This document shows, in pieces, positions 1 through 8,820 of a stretch of 32,866 bases of DNA (position 1 is the first letter of the stretch; the number at the start of each line of letters is the position of its first letter). The position numbers and the translations under genes are program-made. The stretch comes from an uncultured Bacilli bacterium. GTDB lineage: Bacteria; Bacillota_I; Bacilli_A; RF39; UBA660. The stretch covers positions 1 through 32,866 of the forward strand of contig CANPVK010000005.1 of the NCBI GenBank assembly GCA_947581715.1, in the 5' to 3' direction. Below the pieces are notes generated by a model. It was not told where the DNA came from. It saw only the letters and a program-made list of their open reading frames with translations, and ran no database searches.

Positions 1-389
1 GGTTTATTGGCTTCTACCGTTAATACGGTATTTAAAAGTAAAACTCCTTCTCTTGTCCATGGGACTAAACTTCCTTGTTCTGGAATAGGACATCCCAAAT
101 CATCATGCAATTCTTTGAAAATATTTTGTAAAGAAGGTGGTTTCTGTACTCCTACTTTTACGGAAAAGGATAATCCTTCTGCTTGATTTACTCCATGATA
201 AGGGTCTTGTCCTAAAATAACGACCTTCGTATCTTGATAAGAAGTATTGCGAAACGCTTTAAAAATATCCGTTTGCTTAGGATAAATTGTTTTGGATTGA
301 TATTCTTTCTGAACAAAAGAGATTAACTTGAAAAAGTATTCCTTTTCCATTTCTTCTTTTAAAATAAAGTCCCAATCATTACCAATCAT
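1..389 (-). CDS. ung: Uracil-DNA glycosylase, family 1 (UNG), N-terminal part; runs off the window edge
   Basis: This gene is absent from the ORF track because it is cut by the window edge. Translating the minus strand from the ATG at 389 gives about 129 residues starting [13 protein letters not shown]. They include the family-1 UDG water-activating motif GQDPYHG (with the catalytic Asp), followed by GLSFSV and later [11 protein letters not shown], all in the order expected of UNG. The enzyme removes uracil from DNA in base-excision repair and acts in the cytoplasm. The start is supported by an AGGTGGT ribosome-binding site about six bases upstream. The C-terminal half, including the catalytic HPSP-type loop, lies outside the window. 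It follows the AGCS symporter gene by 46 bp on the same strand and may be co-transcribed. Identification is secure; completeness cannot be judged. Confidence 0.93.
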   Translation of the reverse strand, partial: MIGNDWDFILKEEMEKEYFFKLISFVQKEYQSKTIYPKQTDIFKAFRNTSYQDTKVVILGQDPYHGVNQAEGLSFSVKVGVQKPPSLQNIFKELHDDLGCPIPEQGSLVPWTREGVLLLNTVLTVEANK

Positions 390-435
390 ACTACTACCAC
401 CTATTACTAGTTTAACATAATTTACTTCTTTCGTA

Positions 436-1734
436 TCATTTATTATATTTCTTTTGGTTTTGATAATCAACGATAATTTCCTTTCGTAAGCCAATTAAAG
501 CATACATATTTAAAATCGCTAAAATAGCTACCAGAAGGTCTACAAGCTTCCATAGTAAAGTAGCACTAGTAACACTACCAATCAATAAAAGTATTACAGT
601 TACTATTTTTAAAAGAAAAAGATGTTTATTTTTTACATTTTTAAGAATATATTTTAGATTACTTTCTCCATAATAATATCCAGCTACAATAGTAGAATAA
701 GCTAAAGCAATCACAGAAATCATTAAAACAAATATTCCAAACTTGCCTAAATGATAAGAAAAAGCGTATTGTGTTAATTCAATACCATTGAGATTAGGAA
801 ATGTAAAAGAAGTATAATCGGAAGTTAAAATTAATAAAGCAGTAGAAGTACAAACAATAAAAACAGTAAAATAAATTCCTAAAATTTGAATTAATCCCAA
901 ACTAACGCGATGAGAAGAATAAGAACAAGAAGAAGCAATGGAACCAGTACCTAATCCAGATTCCGTAGAAAAAACTCCTCTTTGAATACCAATCATAAAA
1001 GTAGAAAGAACTCCTCCACGAATGGCTTTTCCTTGAAATGCTTGGGCAAAAATAGTAGAAAGAACTCCAGGTATTTTTTCAACATTAAATAAAACAATTC
1101 CAAGACTTAATAAAACATAGAAAGCACCCATAAGAGGAACTAATTTACTAGTAATATTAGCAATTCGATCTAATCCTTTCAAAATAGAAAAAAAAGAAAT
1201 AATAGCTAAAACAATGCCAATCAAAAAAGGAGAAAATCCATAATATTGATGAATCGATGTCGTAATCGTATTCGCTTGAATCGTCATAAAACCAACAATA
1301 TAAGAAAAAAGAATCAAAACAGCATAAAGAATCGCTAACTTTCGATGATGAAGTCCCTTCTCCATATAGAAAGAAGGTCCACCTTGATAATTATCCCCAT
1401 CTTTTACTTGATATTTTGCTCCTAAATAACTTTCACAAAAGGCATTGATAGAAAGTAAAATTCCTGTTACCCAAATCCAAAAAATAGTACCAGCTCCACC
1501 AATATAAATAGCTAAGGCAATTCCTGCTAAAGAACCTACTCCTACTCTAGCAGCTAAAGACATCGTTAAACTCCGAAAAGGAGAAACCTTACTTTTCGGA
1601 TCACGATGGAACCCTTGAAATAACGAACGAAACTTTAGTTGAGGAAATCCCAACTTGATACTGAAATAAATTCCGCCACCCAATAAAAAAATAGTAGCAA
1701 TACTCCATAAAATATCCGTTAGTACTGTAATCAT
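436..1734 (-). CDS. Sodium:alanine (AGCS family) amino-acid symporter
   Basis: The 432-residue protein is an integral membrane carrier of the alanine or glycine:cation symporter family, which imports alanine, glycine or related small amino acids with sodium. It shows about ten hydrophobic helices. AGCS-type signatures include [13 protein letters not shown] followed by [13 protein letters not shown] near residues 61-92, and [13 protein letters not shown] in the C-terminal third, matching the family pattern of a small-residue helix ending in YYGE. The length is close to the usual 440-480 residues. The start has an AGGTGA ribosome-binding site four bases upstream. It lies 73 bp downstream of the XRE regulator gene on the same strand. 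The exact substrate, and whether it prefers alanine, glycine or glutamine, cannot be told from sequence. Confidence 0.92.
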   Translation of the reverse strand: MITVLTDILWSIATIFLLGGGIYFSIKLGFPQLKFRSLFQGFHRDPKSKVSPFRSLTMSLAARVGVGSLAGIALAIYIGGAGTIFWIWVTGILLSINAFCESYLGAKYQVKDGDNYQGGPSFYMEKGLHHRKLAILYAVLILFSYIVGFMTIQANTITTSIHQYYGFSPFLIGIVLAIISFFSILKGLDRIANITSKLVPLMGAFYVLLSLGIVLFNVEKIPGVLSTIFAQAFQGKAIRGGVLSTFMIGIQRGVFSTESGLGTGSIASSCSYSSHRVSLGLIQILGIYFTVFIVCTSTALLILTSDYTSFTFPNLNGIELTQYAFSYHLGKFGIFVLMISVIALAYSTIVAGYYYGESNLKYILKNVKNKHLFLLKIVTVILLLIGSVTSATLLWKLVDLLVAILAILNMYALIGLRKEIIVDYQNQKKYNK

Positions 1735-1807
1735 GGTATCACCTACTACTATTATAAAATGAGAAAAAGAAAAAATATGTCAAAAAAATACTTGTTTCCT
1801 AATATTC

Positions 1808-2161
1808 CTATTTCTTTAATTGATTAGAAATATCACTAATAGCACGTTGTGGATCTCTTAAAAACTTCTCATATAAAACACTATCTTTCTTTAAAGCTTC
1901 AATAATTAGTAAATCTTCTTCTGATAAATTCACAATTCTATTTTTTCCCCTTGGTATTTCAACTTCCATTCCAATGAGCCATAAAAAATCCACTTCTAAA
2001 AAATGAGCTAAACGAATTAACACATCAATAGGAGGTGTCCTTTTTCCATTTTCATACAAGCAAATTTCTTGTTTGCTTAAATAAATTCCTTTCCCTAGAG
2101 TTTCCTGTGTCATATCTCTTTGTTCTCTGATCTCTTTTAATCTTTTCTGAAACACTTGCAT
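1808..2161 (-). CDS. XRE-family transcriptional regulator (HTH_3)
   Basis: The ORF track starts this at 2290, but the first 43 residues have no regulator-like character. The ATG at 2161 has a good AAGGAAG ribosome-binding site eight bases upstream, giving a 117-residue protein starting MQVFQKRLKEIREQRD. Residues 5-60 form a classic Cro/C1-type helix-turn-helix (MTQETLGKGIYLSKQEICLYE, then NGKRTPP and a following amphipathic helix). The C-terminal half is a short helical region with a possible dimerisation role. It would bind DNA as a repressor or activator; the targets are unknown. It lies upstream of the AGCS symporter on the same strand and could regulate that gene or the divergent-free region behind it, but nothing in the sequence proves this. 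Confidence 0.85.
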   Translation of the reverse strand: MQVFQKRLKEIREQRDMTQETLGKGIYLSKQEICLYENGKRTPPIDVLIRLAHFLEVDFLWLIGMEVEIPRGKNRIVNLSEEDLLIIEALKKDSVLYEKFLRDPQRAISDISNQLKK

Positions 2162-2186
2162 ATAATCAACTTCCTTGCTTAAGTTA

Positions 2187-2192
2187 ATTATA
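2187..2192 (-). promoter_or_regulatory. Possible -10 element upstream of the XRE regulator
   Basis: A perfect TATAAT lies 26 bases before the ATG at 2161. The hexamer 17 bases further upstream (CCCAAT) is a poor -35. A second candidate further up reads TTGGAA, 18 bases, TATACT. The 274-bp gap between this gene and the sulfatase also carries one perfect TTATCCACA at 2332-2340. Confidence 0.35.
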
Positions 2193-2402
2193 AGTAAATC
2201 GTTTTTTGAATTGGGAAAAGTTAACGGATAGTATACATAAAAATATTGACTTCTTCCAAATAAGAAAAAGTTACAAGTTTTCACAATCACTTACTAAATA
2301 TGATTACAATTTTAATATTTTATTGGTAATGTTATCCACAATGATGGGGAAAACTTTTCTGTAAAAATCTATCCCTATAAAATCCTTCTATTTATTTAAA
2401 AA

Positions 2403-2430
2403 AGAACCTTCCCAAACACAAGGAAGGTTT
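2403..2430 (-). terminator. Bidirectional rho-independent terminator after the LtaS-like gene
   Basis: The arms AACCTTCC and GGAAGGTT form an 8-bp stem with a nine-base loop. On the minus strand it is followed by a CTTTTTT run and sits six bases past the stop codon of the sulfatase gene. On the plus strand it is followed by TTTTCT, so it could work both ways. Confidence 0.85.
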
Positions 2431-2435
2431 TTCTA

Positions 2436-4382
2436 TTAAGGATTTAAATACTGATAATAATTATTTCCCATAATCATTTTACTCATATTCATACGATTTT
2501 GTACAACTTTTTTCATATAAGAAACATAATCATCTTCTACTGTCATTCCTTCTTTTAAAACAAATTGACCAGTAGAAGCAAAATAAGTTCCATAATCACT
2601 AACCCAACTTCTATTTTCAAAAATCGCAAGTCCTGGTTCCGTACTTAAGATATCCTTTCCAATAATAACTCTAGAATCATAATCGATACCAAATAAATTA
2701 TAAAGAGTTGGTAAAACATCAATCTGACTTCCTACTTTATCTATTTCAATTTTATCCATTTCACTATTCCATAAAATAAAATTACTTCGATTTACCTCTA
2801 CAACACTATCTTTTCGATAACTTGCTACTTCATTCACTTCATCAATAGATAAATAGTAAGGATAATGATCACCCACTAAAGCAATAACGGTATCTTCTAG
2901 TACTCCTGCTTCTTCTAATTTTTGAATTAATAATTCCAAAGCATGATCTAATTCAATTTGAGTTGCAAGATAAGCTTTCACTTTTTCACTATAAGGTAAA
3001 TGTTCTACTTCTTTTCTCCTCTTAGTAGCAATCGAGTTTCCAGACCATTCATAGTTTCCATGTCCACTAACAGTTACATAATAAGTAAAGAAAGGTTGAT
3101 CACTTGGACTAGATAAAAAATCAGAAGCAGTAACATCAATCATATCAATATCACTAGCAGGCCAACGATTACAGTTCATTAATTTTTCTAACCCATTTCT
3201 ACATCCTTTAAAATTACGAAATCCTAAAGCAGCTAAATATTGATTTCGATTTTGAAAATAAACACTATTATTATGATAAGCAAACGTTTGATATCCTTTT
3301 TGTTCAAAACTAGTAGCGATTCCAAAAGGGAAACTATTTTTTCCACTTTTCCAAGGAGAAAGAAATCCGGATGCAGCAATCATTCCCGTTAATTCCTGAA
3401 ATTCACCGCCAATCGTACTACTGATGGTAGGAGTATAATAATTCTGAAAAACAAAACCATGGTTTACTAATTGATATAAAGTTGGAGTTAAATCTTCTCG
3501 AACAGCAATTTCATTAAAAGATTCTGCCATAAATAAAATCAAATTTTTACCGGCAAACATGCCAGTGTATTCATTTTTAAGAGTTCCCTTTTCATTTTTA
3601 AAATACTCATGCATACTACGAATATTAGAATTTGTAGTAGCTTGTATCAAAGAATCAAAATCATAATCTAAATAATTAGGTTCATAAACAATAGGTTCTT
3701 CTTTTTCTGGTTCTTTGTTTTCAGAATGAGATAAATCAAAATGAATTTTTTCGGAAAAGCCAAAAATAGTTCTTTTTAAATCCAAAGACAAACTACTGAA
3801 AACTCCCATTTTTTGGATGGTTAACTCGGGATTATTGACATCATAAAATAATTCATATTCTTCTCCTTTGGGAAAGTAAAGAAGTAAATGAAAATTTGCA
3901 AAACAAAAGATTCCTAAAACAAGATAAACTCCAGCTTCCAACCAATTTCTTTGCATGACAGGAAGATGTCGGTAGAAAAGGATTGCTAAAACTGCTGGAA
4001 AAAAGAAGAAAATAATTCCTAAAAAGTGATGAAAAATCAGTTGTACTCCATCTTTAGAAAACTCTGCAACTTGTCCTGCTGCGGATAACAAAGAAAAATT
4101 AAAGTAAAAACCAAACATTTTAAAAACATAAAACTGGATACAAAACCAAAGACCAAACAAAAATAACACAACAATAAAAAAGATTCTTTGTATTTTCTTT
4201 GGTAAAAATAAAGTAATCAAAGTAAAAATACAAGCAATGCACATACTAGAAAATAAAAGGAAAAGAATGTTTTTTTGAAAAACAGAATGCCCCGTTAAAA
4301 ATTCAAAACTAATTTCCAAAAACAAACTTGCTAAAAAATAAAAAAATAAGAGATAAACTTCTTTAAAACGAAATTCTTTCAT
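2436..4382 (-). CDS. LTA synthase family protein (alkaline-phosphatase/sulfatase superfamily)
   Basis: The ORF track begins at 4436. I prefer the ATG at 4382 (MKEFRFKEVYLLF), which has a GGTGG ribosome-binding site eight bases upstream and removes a hydrophobic leader that overlaps a TATAAT element. The 648-residue protein has five N-terminal membrane helices (about residues 8-28, 35-58, 62-90, 115-140, 148-172) and then a large extracellular sulfatase-fold domain. Visible active-site features are LILFMAESFNE (metal ligand Glu), the STIGGEF segment carrying the probable catalytic Thr, VTVSGHGNYEW, and the metal-binding GDHYP. LtaS enzymes transfer glycerol phosphate from phosphatidylglycerol onto teichoic-acid chains. 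Other family members are phosphoethanolamine or phosphoglycerol transferases, so the exact product is uncertain. It is a single-gene unit closed by the hairpin at 2403-2430. Confidence 0.85.
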   Translation of the reverse strand: MKEFRFKEVYLLFFYFLASLFLEISFEFLTGHSVFQKNILFLLFSSMCIACIFTLITLFLPKKIQRIFFIVVLFLFGLWFCIQFYVFKMFGFYFNFSLLSAAGQVAEFSKDGVQLIFHHFLGIIFFFFPAVLAILFYRHLPVMQRNWLEAGVYLVLGIFCFANFHLLLYFPKGEEYELFYDVNNPELTIQKMGVFSSLSLDLKRTIFGFSEKIHFDLSHSENKEPEKEEPIVYEPNYLDYDFDSLIQATTNSNIRSMHEYFKNEKGTLKNEYTGMFAGKNLILFMAESFNEIAVREDLTPTLYQLVNHGFVFQNYYTPTISSTIGGEFQELTGMIAASGFLSPWKSGKNSFPFGIATSFEQKGYQTFAYHNNSVYFQNRNQYLAALGFRNFKGCRNGLEKLMNCNRWPASDIDMIDVTASDFLSSPSDQPFFTYYVTVSGHGNYEWSGNSIATKRRKEVEHLPYSEKVKAYLATQIELDHALELLIQKLEEAGVLEDTVIALVGDHYPYYLSIDEVNEVASYRKDSVVEVNRSNFILWNSEMDKIEIDKVGSQIDVLPTLYNLFGIDYDSRVIIGKDILSTEPGLAIFENRSWVSDYGTYFASTGQFVLKEGMTVEDDYVSYMKKVVQNRMNMSKMIMGNNYYQYLNP

Positions 4383-4474
4383 TACTACAACCACCATTAT
4401 CATTATTATAACACGAATTAAAAAAAGTAATACCAAAAATAAAAAGAATGTATAGTAACATTCTTCTATTGAAT

Positions 4475-5278
4475 TTAACGAAGCATTTTCCGAATTTCTT
4501 CTTCTGTATATCCTGTCTTTCTAGAAATTTTTTCGATTGCTTCCTCACGTTCTAGTTCACGTCCTTCTTTCATTCCAAGCTCATGGCCTTCTTTCATTCC
4601 ACTTTCTTTTCCTTTTCGAAATCCCGTTTGTTCAAATTCTATTCTTGCTTGCCTATTTGCTTCTTCTATATCATAGTATCCTACAAATCTGGGATCTCTG
4701 CTTAAGTCTTCTACTCTTCTAATTGCCGCCATATACATTTCATCTCCTTGATATGCTTTTTTCATCTCTTCAATATTCTTCTTCAACAATAACTCTATCG
4801 TCTTCTTAATTACTTCATCTTGATTATACTCTTTGTTAACTATATTTTCAAGAATTAAATGATAAGATTGATAGATTTTTGTCTCTATATGTCCTTCTTC
4901 ATCTCTTAATAAAAAATGTAAGATAGGTTCCTTCGTATGGAAACGATTAAAGTTATCTAAGTTAATTAAAAATATAAAAGGATATTTTTGAGTTCGAATC
5001 GGAATAGATTCCGAAAGAACAGAAAAAGCATAACTAGCATTTTTATCAAAAATAGTATCTGTTGGATATTGATTCATCTCTAAAATAATCATATTATGAT
5101 TTTCTATCTTAATAATAATATCTGCTGTTTTTCCTTTTTCATAAAGTTTCTTTTTAGGAATTTCCCCTCCTTGATAATCTGCCTTCTTCAATAATTCTTC
5201 ATCAATTCCTGTAATATGACTTTAAAAAGCTGCTACCATTTTTCTTGCTTCTATACTGCGAAACAAAGCTTTAAACAT
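4475..5278 (-). pseudogene. Rpn-family (PD-(D/E)XK) recombination-promoting nuclease, interrupted by an in-frame stop
   Basis: The ORF track shows 238 residues from a TTG codon with no ribosome-binding site. Reading upstream in the same frame gives a natural start at 5278: an AGGTG site, then MFKALFRSIEARKMVAAF, a TAA stop at 5222-5224, and SHITGIDEELLKKADYQGG continuing into the listed ORF. N-terminal and remaining parts are collinear with Rpn/PDDEXK-transposase-like proteins, whose N-terminus commonly has this kind of short helix before a TGID-like segment. The core TADIIIKIEN followed by IILEMNQ is the nuclease-type Asp and Glu region. The C-terminus carries the usual repetitive tail (GMKEGHELGMKEGREL) and a TGYTEEEIRKML helix. 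Such proteins are tied to mobile-element or recombination functions. One base change would restore the frame, so decay is recent, or this is a sequencing error. Confidence 0.75.
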
Positions 5279-5420
5279 AGCATCACCTAATAAATTAATC
5301 GTTTCTAATTTTTTTCTTTTTATTTTCAAAAAACTTCCTCCTAATTCTTTTTTTCGTACGAATGAGTACACTGTAACAGAAAAGAGAAAAGTTGTAAAAT
5401 GAGGAATTTAGAGAATTCCA

Positions 5421-5480
5421 AAGAAAAAATAGATAGAATTTTAGAAATTCCCAACAGGAAAATCAAAAATTCTATCTATT
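5421..5480 (-). terminator. Rho-independent terminator of the ABC transporter operon
   Basis: The arms AATAGATAGAATTTT (5428-5442) and their complement (5466-5480) form a 15-bp AT-rich stem with a 23-base loop. On the minus strand the stem is followed at once by TTTTTTCTT, and it lies about 45 bp past the permease stop codon. The rest of 5279-5525 holds nothing else that I can recognise apart from the start region of the nuclease remnant. Confidence 0.7.
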
Positions 5481-5525
5481 ACTGTGAATCTTAAAGAAAA
5501 ATACAAGTTTTTTCAAAAAATGAAC

Positions 5526-8063
5526 TTAAATATTTTCTTCTCGTAAAGCTTCTAATATATTTTCATGTCGAATCTTTCTAGTAGCATAGAAAGTAGAAAT
5601 AATAATCACGATAAATACCCCAAAAATAGAAATCCAAATACTATCATACGGAATTAATATTGTTCCAAATTCAGTCATATCATCAAAAGATAAATATAGA
5701 AGATAAAGAACCCCAAAACTAACAGGTAAAGCATAAAGAATCGATTTTATTCCGAAGAAAATACTTTCAAAAAGTAAAGTCTTATAAAATCCTTTCTTCG
5801 ATAATCCAATACTTCGTAACATCGCAAATTCTTTTCTACGTAAATGCATACTAGTATGAATCGTATTAAATACACTAGTAACTCCAATTAAGGTAACTAA
5901 AGAAATAAATCCATAAACCAACAATTTAACACAAAAAACAATATTTCTCGTTAAACGAATATCTTCAGAAAAATTAGAATACTGATAATAATCGATGGAA
6001 TAACTCTTACCCAAACTCTCTAAACTATTTTCAAAATCATCATCATGATCAATAGAAAGAACCATTTCAGAAACCGCAAATGCATCATTATAAATTTGAT
6101 CTAAATTTTCCAAATACCCCATTGGAATTAGAAAAACAATAGAAGAAGCACAATCAACAATATCCTCATCTCCATAAAAAGTAAAATCTTCAATATAATA
6201 ATCATCTAATTGGTAACTACATACCTCTTGTTCAGAATCTGTATAACACAAATCAAAAGAAGGATGAAAATGAGAGGAATATTTTGGAATCACATAACTT
6301 TTACGATTATTATTTTCATATTTTACCGTTTCAAAATGATTATAAAGAATTGGTTTTTCCTCTTTTTTCCCAAGTTGTTTTAAAATATCTTGATAAGAAT
6401 CTCTATCGATTTCCATTAAAATAATAGAAGGTTCTTCGAAAGTTTCAGACGAATCTCTAACAAACTCATAAAAGGAATCAGAAAAATATTCTTTTTTCGA
6501 AACATCAGTAGAGCTATAAAAATCATAGTAAAGATGATAATAAAGTGATTTTTTCAAATCAGGATGCTTTCTTACTTCCTTCATAAATTGATTTGTATTT
6601 TGATAATCCGGATTTCTAACATATAAAGTAGCATCATAATCTGGTAAAGAGGCATAACTATCAATCAGTCCAGAAAACATATATTTCATAAATCCCGAAA
6701 AAGAAACAAATAACACAATACTCACAAATAAAGATAAAACAGTAATACGATATTTCTTTTTATTTCGCTTCATATTTTTAAAAGCAATTTCTGCTTCCAT
6801 TCCGAATATATTACGAATCCACTTTGGAGATTTGACTTTTTTCCCTTTGATTTTAATATCATCATTTAAACGAATGGCTTCAATCGGAGTAATTCGACTA
6901 GCACTTCTAGCTGGTAAAAAAGAAGAAATTAAAATGGTTACAATCATAAAGAGAACTGGTACCAAAATAAAAATAGGATAAGTAACTAATCGTAGCGGTG
7001 CATCAAAAAAATTAGGAAGTAAATAATTAATAATCGCTAAAACACAACCAATTCCAAAATAAGCGGATAAAATTCCTAATGGAATACCAATCATTCCAAC
7101 CACAAAAGCTTCAAAAAAGACCGTATGTCGTATCTGTTTTTTTGTAGTTCCAATACTAGATAGTAAACCAAATTGTTTTTTCCTCTCTAAAACACTAATT
7201 GCAAAAGAATTATAAATAACGATTATACAAGCAATCGATAATACTGTTAAGACAACAACCAAGGAACTGAAAATAGAACGAATAAAATTATTATAACGAC
7301 TAGAACCATATAAAGTTAATAAAGCATCATTTGTTTTCACTTGATTCGTAGAAAGTTGATTTTCTTGAATAATCTGATCGACCAGATCATAAGTATCTTT
7401 CATTTTTTGAAAATTAAGATAAATGGTATAATCCTGATAAGTACTAATACTTCGTGTTGTATAAAAATAAAGTCCCACATCGGAATAGGGTTGATAAATA
7501 TTCTTATCGATAATACCAACAACTTGATAGCTTTTCGTTTCTTTATTTTTTAAAGTTTCTTCTTCATACCTTTCATAGTCCTCTACTGGATCATCACCAA
7601 GATATCGCTGTCCAATTTCTAAGGTAATTGTATCTCCAATTTGATAAGGAATATTTTTATCATCCGGAATTAAAATTTCGGTTTCATTTTGAGGTAGTTT
7701 TCCTTCTTTTAAAGAAAGATGTTGAAAGAAAGTAGAATCGGCAGAATAAATCTTAAAATAATCATAATAATAATCTTCTAGATTGGTATCCGCATATCCT
7801 AATTCTCTTAAAACCTGTTCTTCTTGAATTTCCGGAAGTTTAGAAATATTCTCATACTGTTCTAAATTAAGATTGTAAAAAACGACATGATGAGTACCAC
7901 TTTCTGCTTTCGTAATATCAATCATATTTTCTCTCATCGTAGACATTAAAAGTCCAATTCCTACCATTAAAGCAGTAGATAGAATGATTCCAATAATAGA
8001 AACAATAGTCCTTTTCGGATTCATTTTCAAATGTTTTATCGTTAACTTATTTAATATATTCAT
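5526..8063 (-). CDS. ABC transporter permease with two FtsX/MacB-type modules
   Basis: This 845-residue membrane protein has two FtsX-like modules in tandem. Module one has TM1 (about 18-38), a roughly 220-residue outer domain and TM2-4 (about 265-390). The link AEIAFKNMKRNKKKYRI introduces module two, with TM5 (about 437-458), a roughly 250-residue outer domain rich in Asp, Glu and Tyr, and TM6-8 (about 705-840). The motifs SVLERKKQFGLLSSIGTTKKQI and LRRKEFAMLRSIGLSKKGF are the cytoplasmic coupling segments typical of the family. It pairs with the ATPase gene that ends two bases before it. The architecture differs from BceB-type permeases, which have ten helices and one outer domain. Substrate is unknown; the linked two-component system suggests antimicrobial-peptide or envelope-stress export, by analogy only. 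Confidence 0.88.
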   Translation of the reverse strand: MNILNKLTIKHLKMNPKRTIVSIIGIILSTALMVGIGLLMSTMRENMIDITKAESGTHHVVFYNLNLEQYENISKLPEIQEEQVLRELGYADTNLEDYYYDYFKIYSADSTFFQHLSLKEGKLPQNETEILIPDDKNIPYQIGDTITLEIGQRYLGDDPVEDYERYEEETLKNKETKSYQVVGIIDKNIYQPYSDVGLYFYTTRSISTYQDYTIYLNFQKMKDTYDLVDQIIQENQLSTNQVKTNDALLTLYGSSRYNNFIRSIFSSLVVVLTVLSIACIIVIYNSFAISVLERKKQFGLLSSIGTTKKQIRHTVFFEAFVVGMIGIPLGILSAYFGIGCVLAIINYLLPNFFDAPLRLVTYPIFILVPVLFMIVTILISSFLPARSASRITPIEAIRLNDDIKIKGKKVKSPKWIRNIFGMEAEIAFKNMKRNKKKYRITVLSLFVSIVLFVSFSGFMKYMFSGLIDSYASLPDYDATLYVRNPDYQNTNQFMKEVRKHPDLKKSLYYHLYYDFYSSTDVSKKEYFSDSFYEFVRDSSETFEEPSIILMEIDRDSYQDILKQLGKKEEKPILYNHFETVKYENNNRKSYVIPKYSSHFHPSFDLCYTDSEQEVCSYQLDDYYIEDFTFYGDEDIVDCASSIVFLIPMGYLENLDQIYNDAFAVSEMVLSIDHDDDFENSLESLGKSYSIDYYQYSNFSEDIRLTRNIVFCVKLLVYGFISLVTLIGVTSVFNTIHTSMHLRRKEFAMLRSIGLSKKGFYKTLLFESIFFGIKSILYALPVSFGVLYLLYLSFDDMTEFGTILIPYDSIWISIFGVFIVIIISTFYATRKIRHENILEALREENI

Positions 8064-8064
8064 G

Positions 8065-8745
8065 TTAACCTACCTTCTCATCTGAAACGATTTTTCCATC
8101 ATCAATCGTAATAATACGATCTGCAGAAAGAGCTAAATTATAGTCATGAGTAATCATAATAATAGTTTGTTTATATTTTTGATTCGATACTTTTAATAAT
8201 TCGATAATATCTTGACTGGCTTTACTATCCAAATTTCCGGTTGGTTCATCAGCAAGTAATAAAGCAGGTCGATTCATTAAAGCTCTCCCAATAGAAACTC
8301 TTTGTTGCTGTCCACCAGATAATTCATTGGGTAAATGATTGACTCTATTCTTTAAATTTAAAATATCGATTAGTTCTTTTAGGTACTCTTGATCCGGAGT
8401 TCTACCATCTAATAAAATAGGTAAGGTAATATTTTCTTCTACATTTAAAATCGGAATTAAATTATAAAACTGATAAATAAGTCCTACTTGTCTTCTTCGA
8501 AAAATAGCTAAATTATTCTCATTAAGTTTATAAATATTTTCTCCATCAATAATAATTTCCCCACTCGTTGGTCGATCTACACCACCAAGTAAATGAAGCA
8601 ACGTACTTTTTCCACTTCCACTTGCTCCAACAATCGCAACAAACTCTCCTTTCTCTACCGAAAAACTAACATGGTCTAATGCTTTAACCAAGGTATTTCC
8701 TTTTCCATAGTTTTTACACAAATCTTTTACTTTTAAAATTTCCAT
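8065..8745 (-). CDS. ABC transporter ATP-binding protein (LolD/MacB/BceA type)
   Basis: The listed start at 8760 gives MQGGFMEILK. The ATG at 8745 is preferred because AAGGAGG sits five bases upstream, giving 226 residues. All ATPase motifs are present: Walker A GASGSGKST, Q-loop around LIYQFYNLIP, signature LSGGQQQRVSIGRAL, Walker B LLLADEPTGNLD and the switch ITHDYNLA. This matches the family of ATPases that energise FtsX-type permeases. It is followed by the permease with a one-base gap, so the two are translationally coupled. It is separated from the upstream kinase gene by 75 bp that carry a possible regulator site and a promoter. Confidence 0.95.
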   Translation of the reverse strand: MEILKVKDLCKNYGKGNTLVKALDHVSFSVEKGEFVAIVGASGSGKSTLLHLLGGVDRPTSGEIIIDGENIYKLNENNLAIFRRRQVGLIYQFYNLIPILNVEENITLPILLDGRTPDQEYLKELIDILNLKNRVNHLPNELSGGQQQRVSIGRALMNRPALLLADEPTGNLDSKASQDIIELLKVSNQKYKQTIIMITHDYNLALSADRIITIDDGKIVSDEKVG

Positions 8746-8765
8746 AAATCCTCCTTGCATTTCTC

Positions 8766-8819
8766 ATGATACCAAACCAAACTAACTATTTCGTGACTTT
8801 TTCCTTACAAAATAGTCAC
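8766..8819 (-). promoter_or_regulatory. Candidate response-regulator-controlled promoter for the ABC genes
   Basis: The 75-bp gap between the kinase and the ATPase contains the inverted pair GTGAC (8793-8797) and GTCAC (8815-8819), 17 bases apart. On the minus strand it reads GTGACTATTTTGTAA. About 36 bases downstream is a -10-like TATCAT (8766-8771 on the minus strand) without a good -35, which is what an activated promoter looks like. A similar TGACTAATTTGTCA lies upstream of the regulator gene. The site is inferred, not shown. Confidence 0.4.
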
Positions 8820-8820
8820 T

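Noticed and set aside
2162-2290. N-terminal extension of the XRE regulator in the ORF track
   Set aside because: It has no regulator-like sequence, and the ATG at 2161 has a much better ribosome-binding site.
2332-2340. Perfect DnaA-box-like TTATCCACA upstream of the XRE regulator
   Set aside because: A single box without a cluster, AT-rich unwinding region or dnaA/dnaN neighbours does not make an origin; chance or a regulatory DnaA site at most.
4561-4620. Short direct repeat in the nuclease remnant as a possible CRISPR or mobile repeat
   Set aside because: It encodes the GMKEGxELGMKEGxEL tail typical of the Rpn family, so it is a coding repeat only.
7341-7553. Plus-strand ORFs inside the permease and kinase genes
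   Set aside because: They are antisense shadows, made of Ile, Phe and Leu codons from AT-rich sequence, with no start context.
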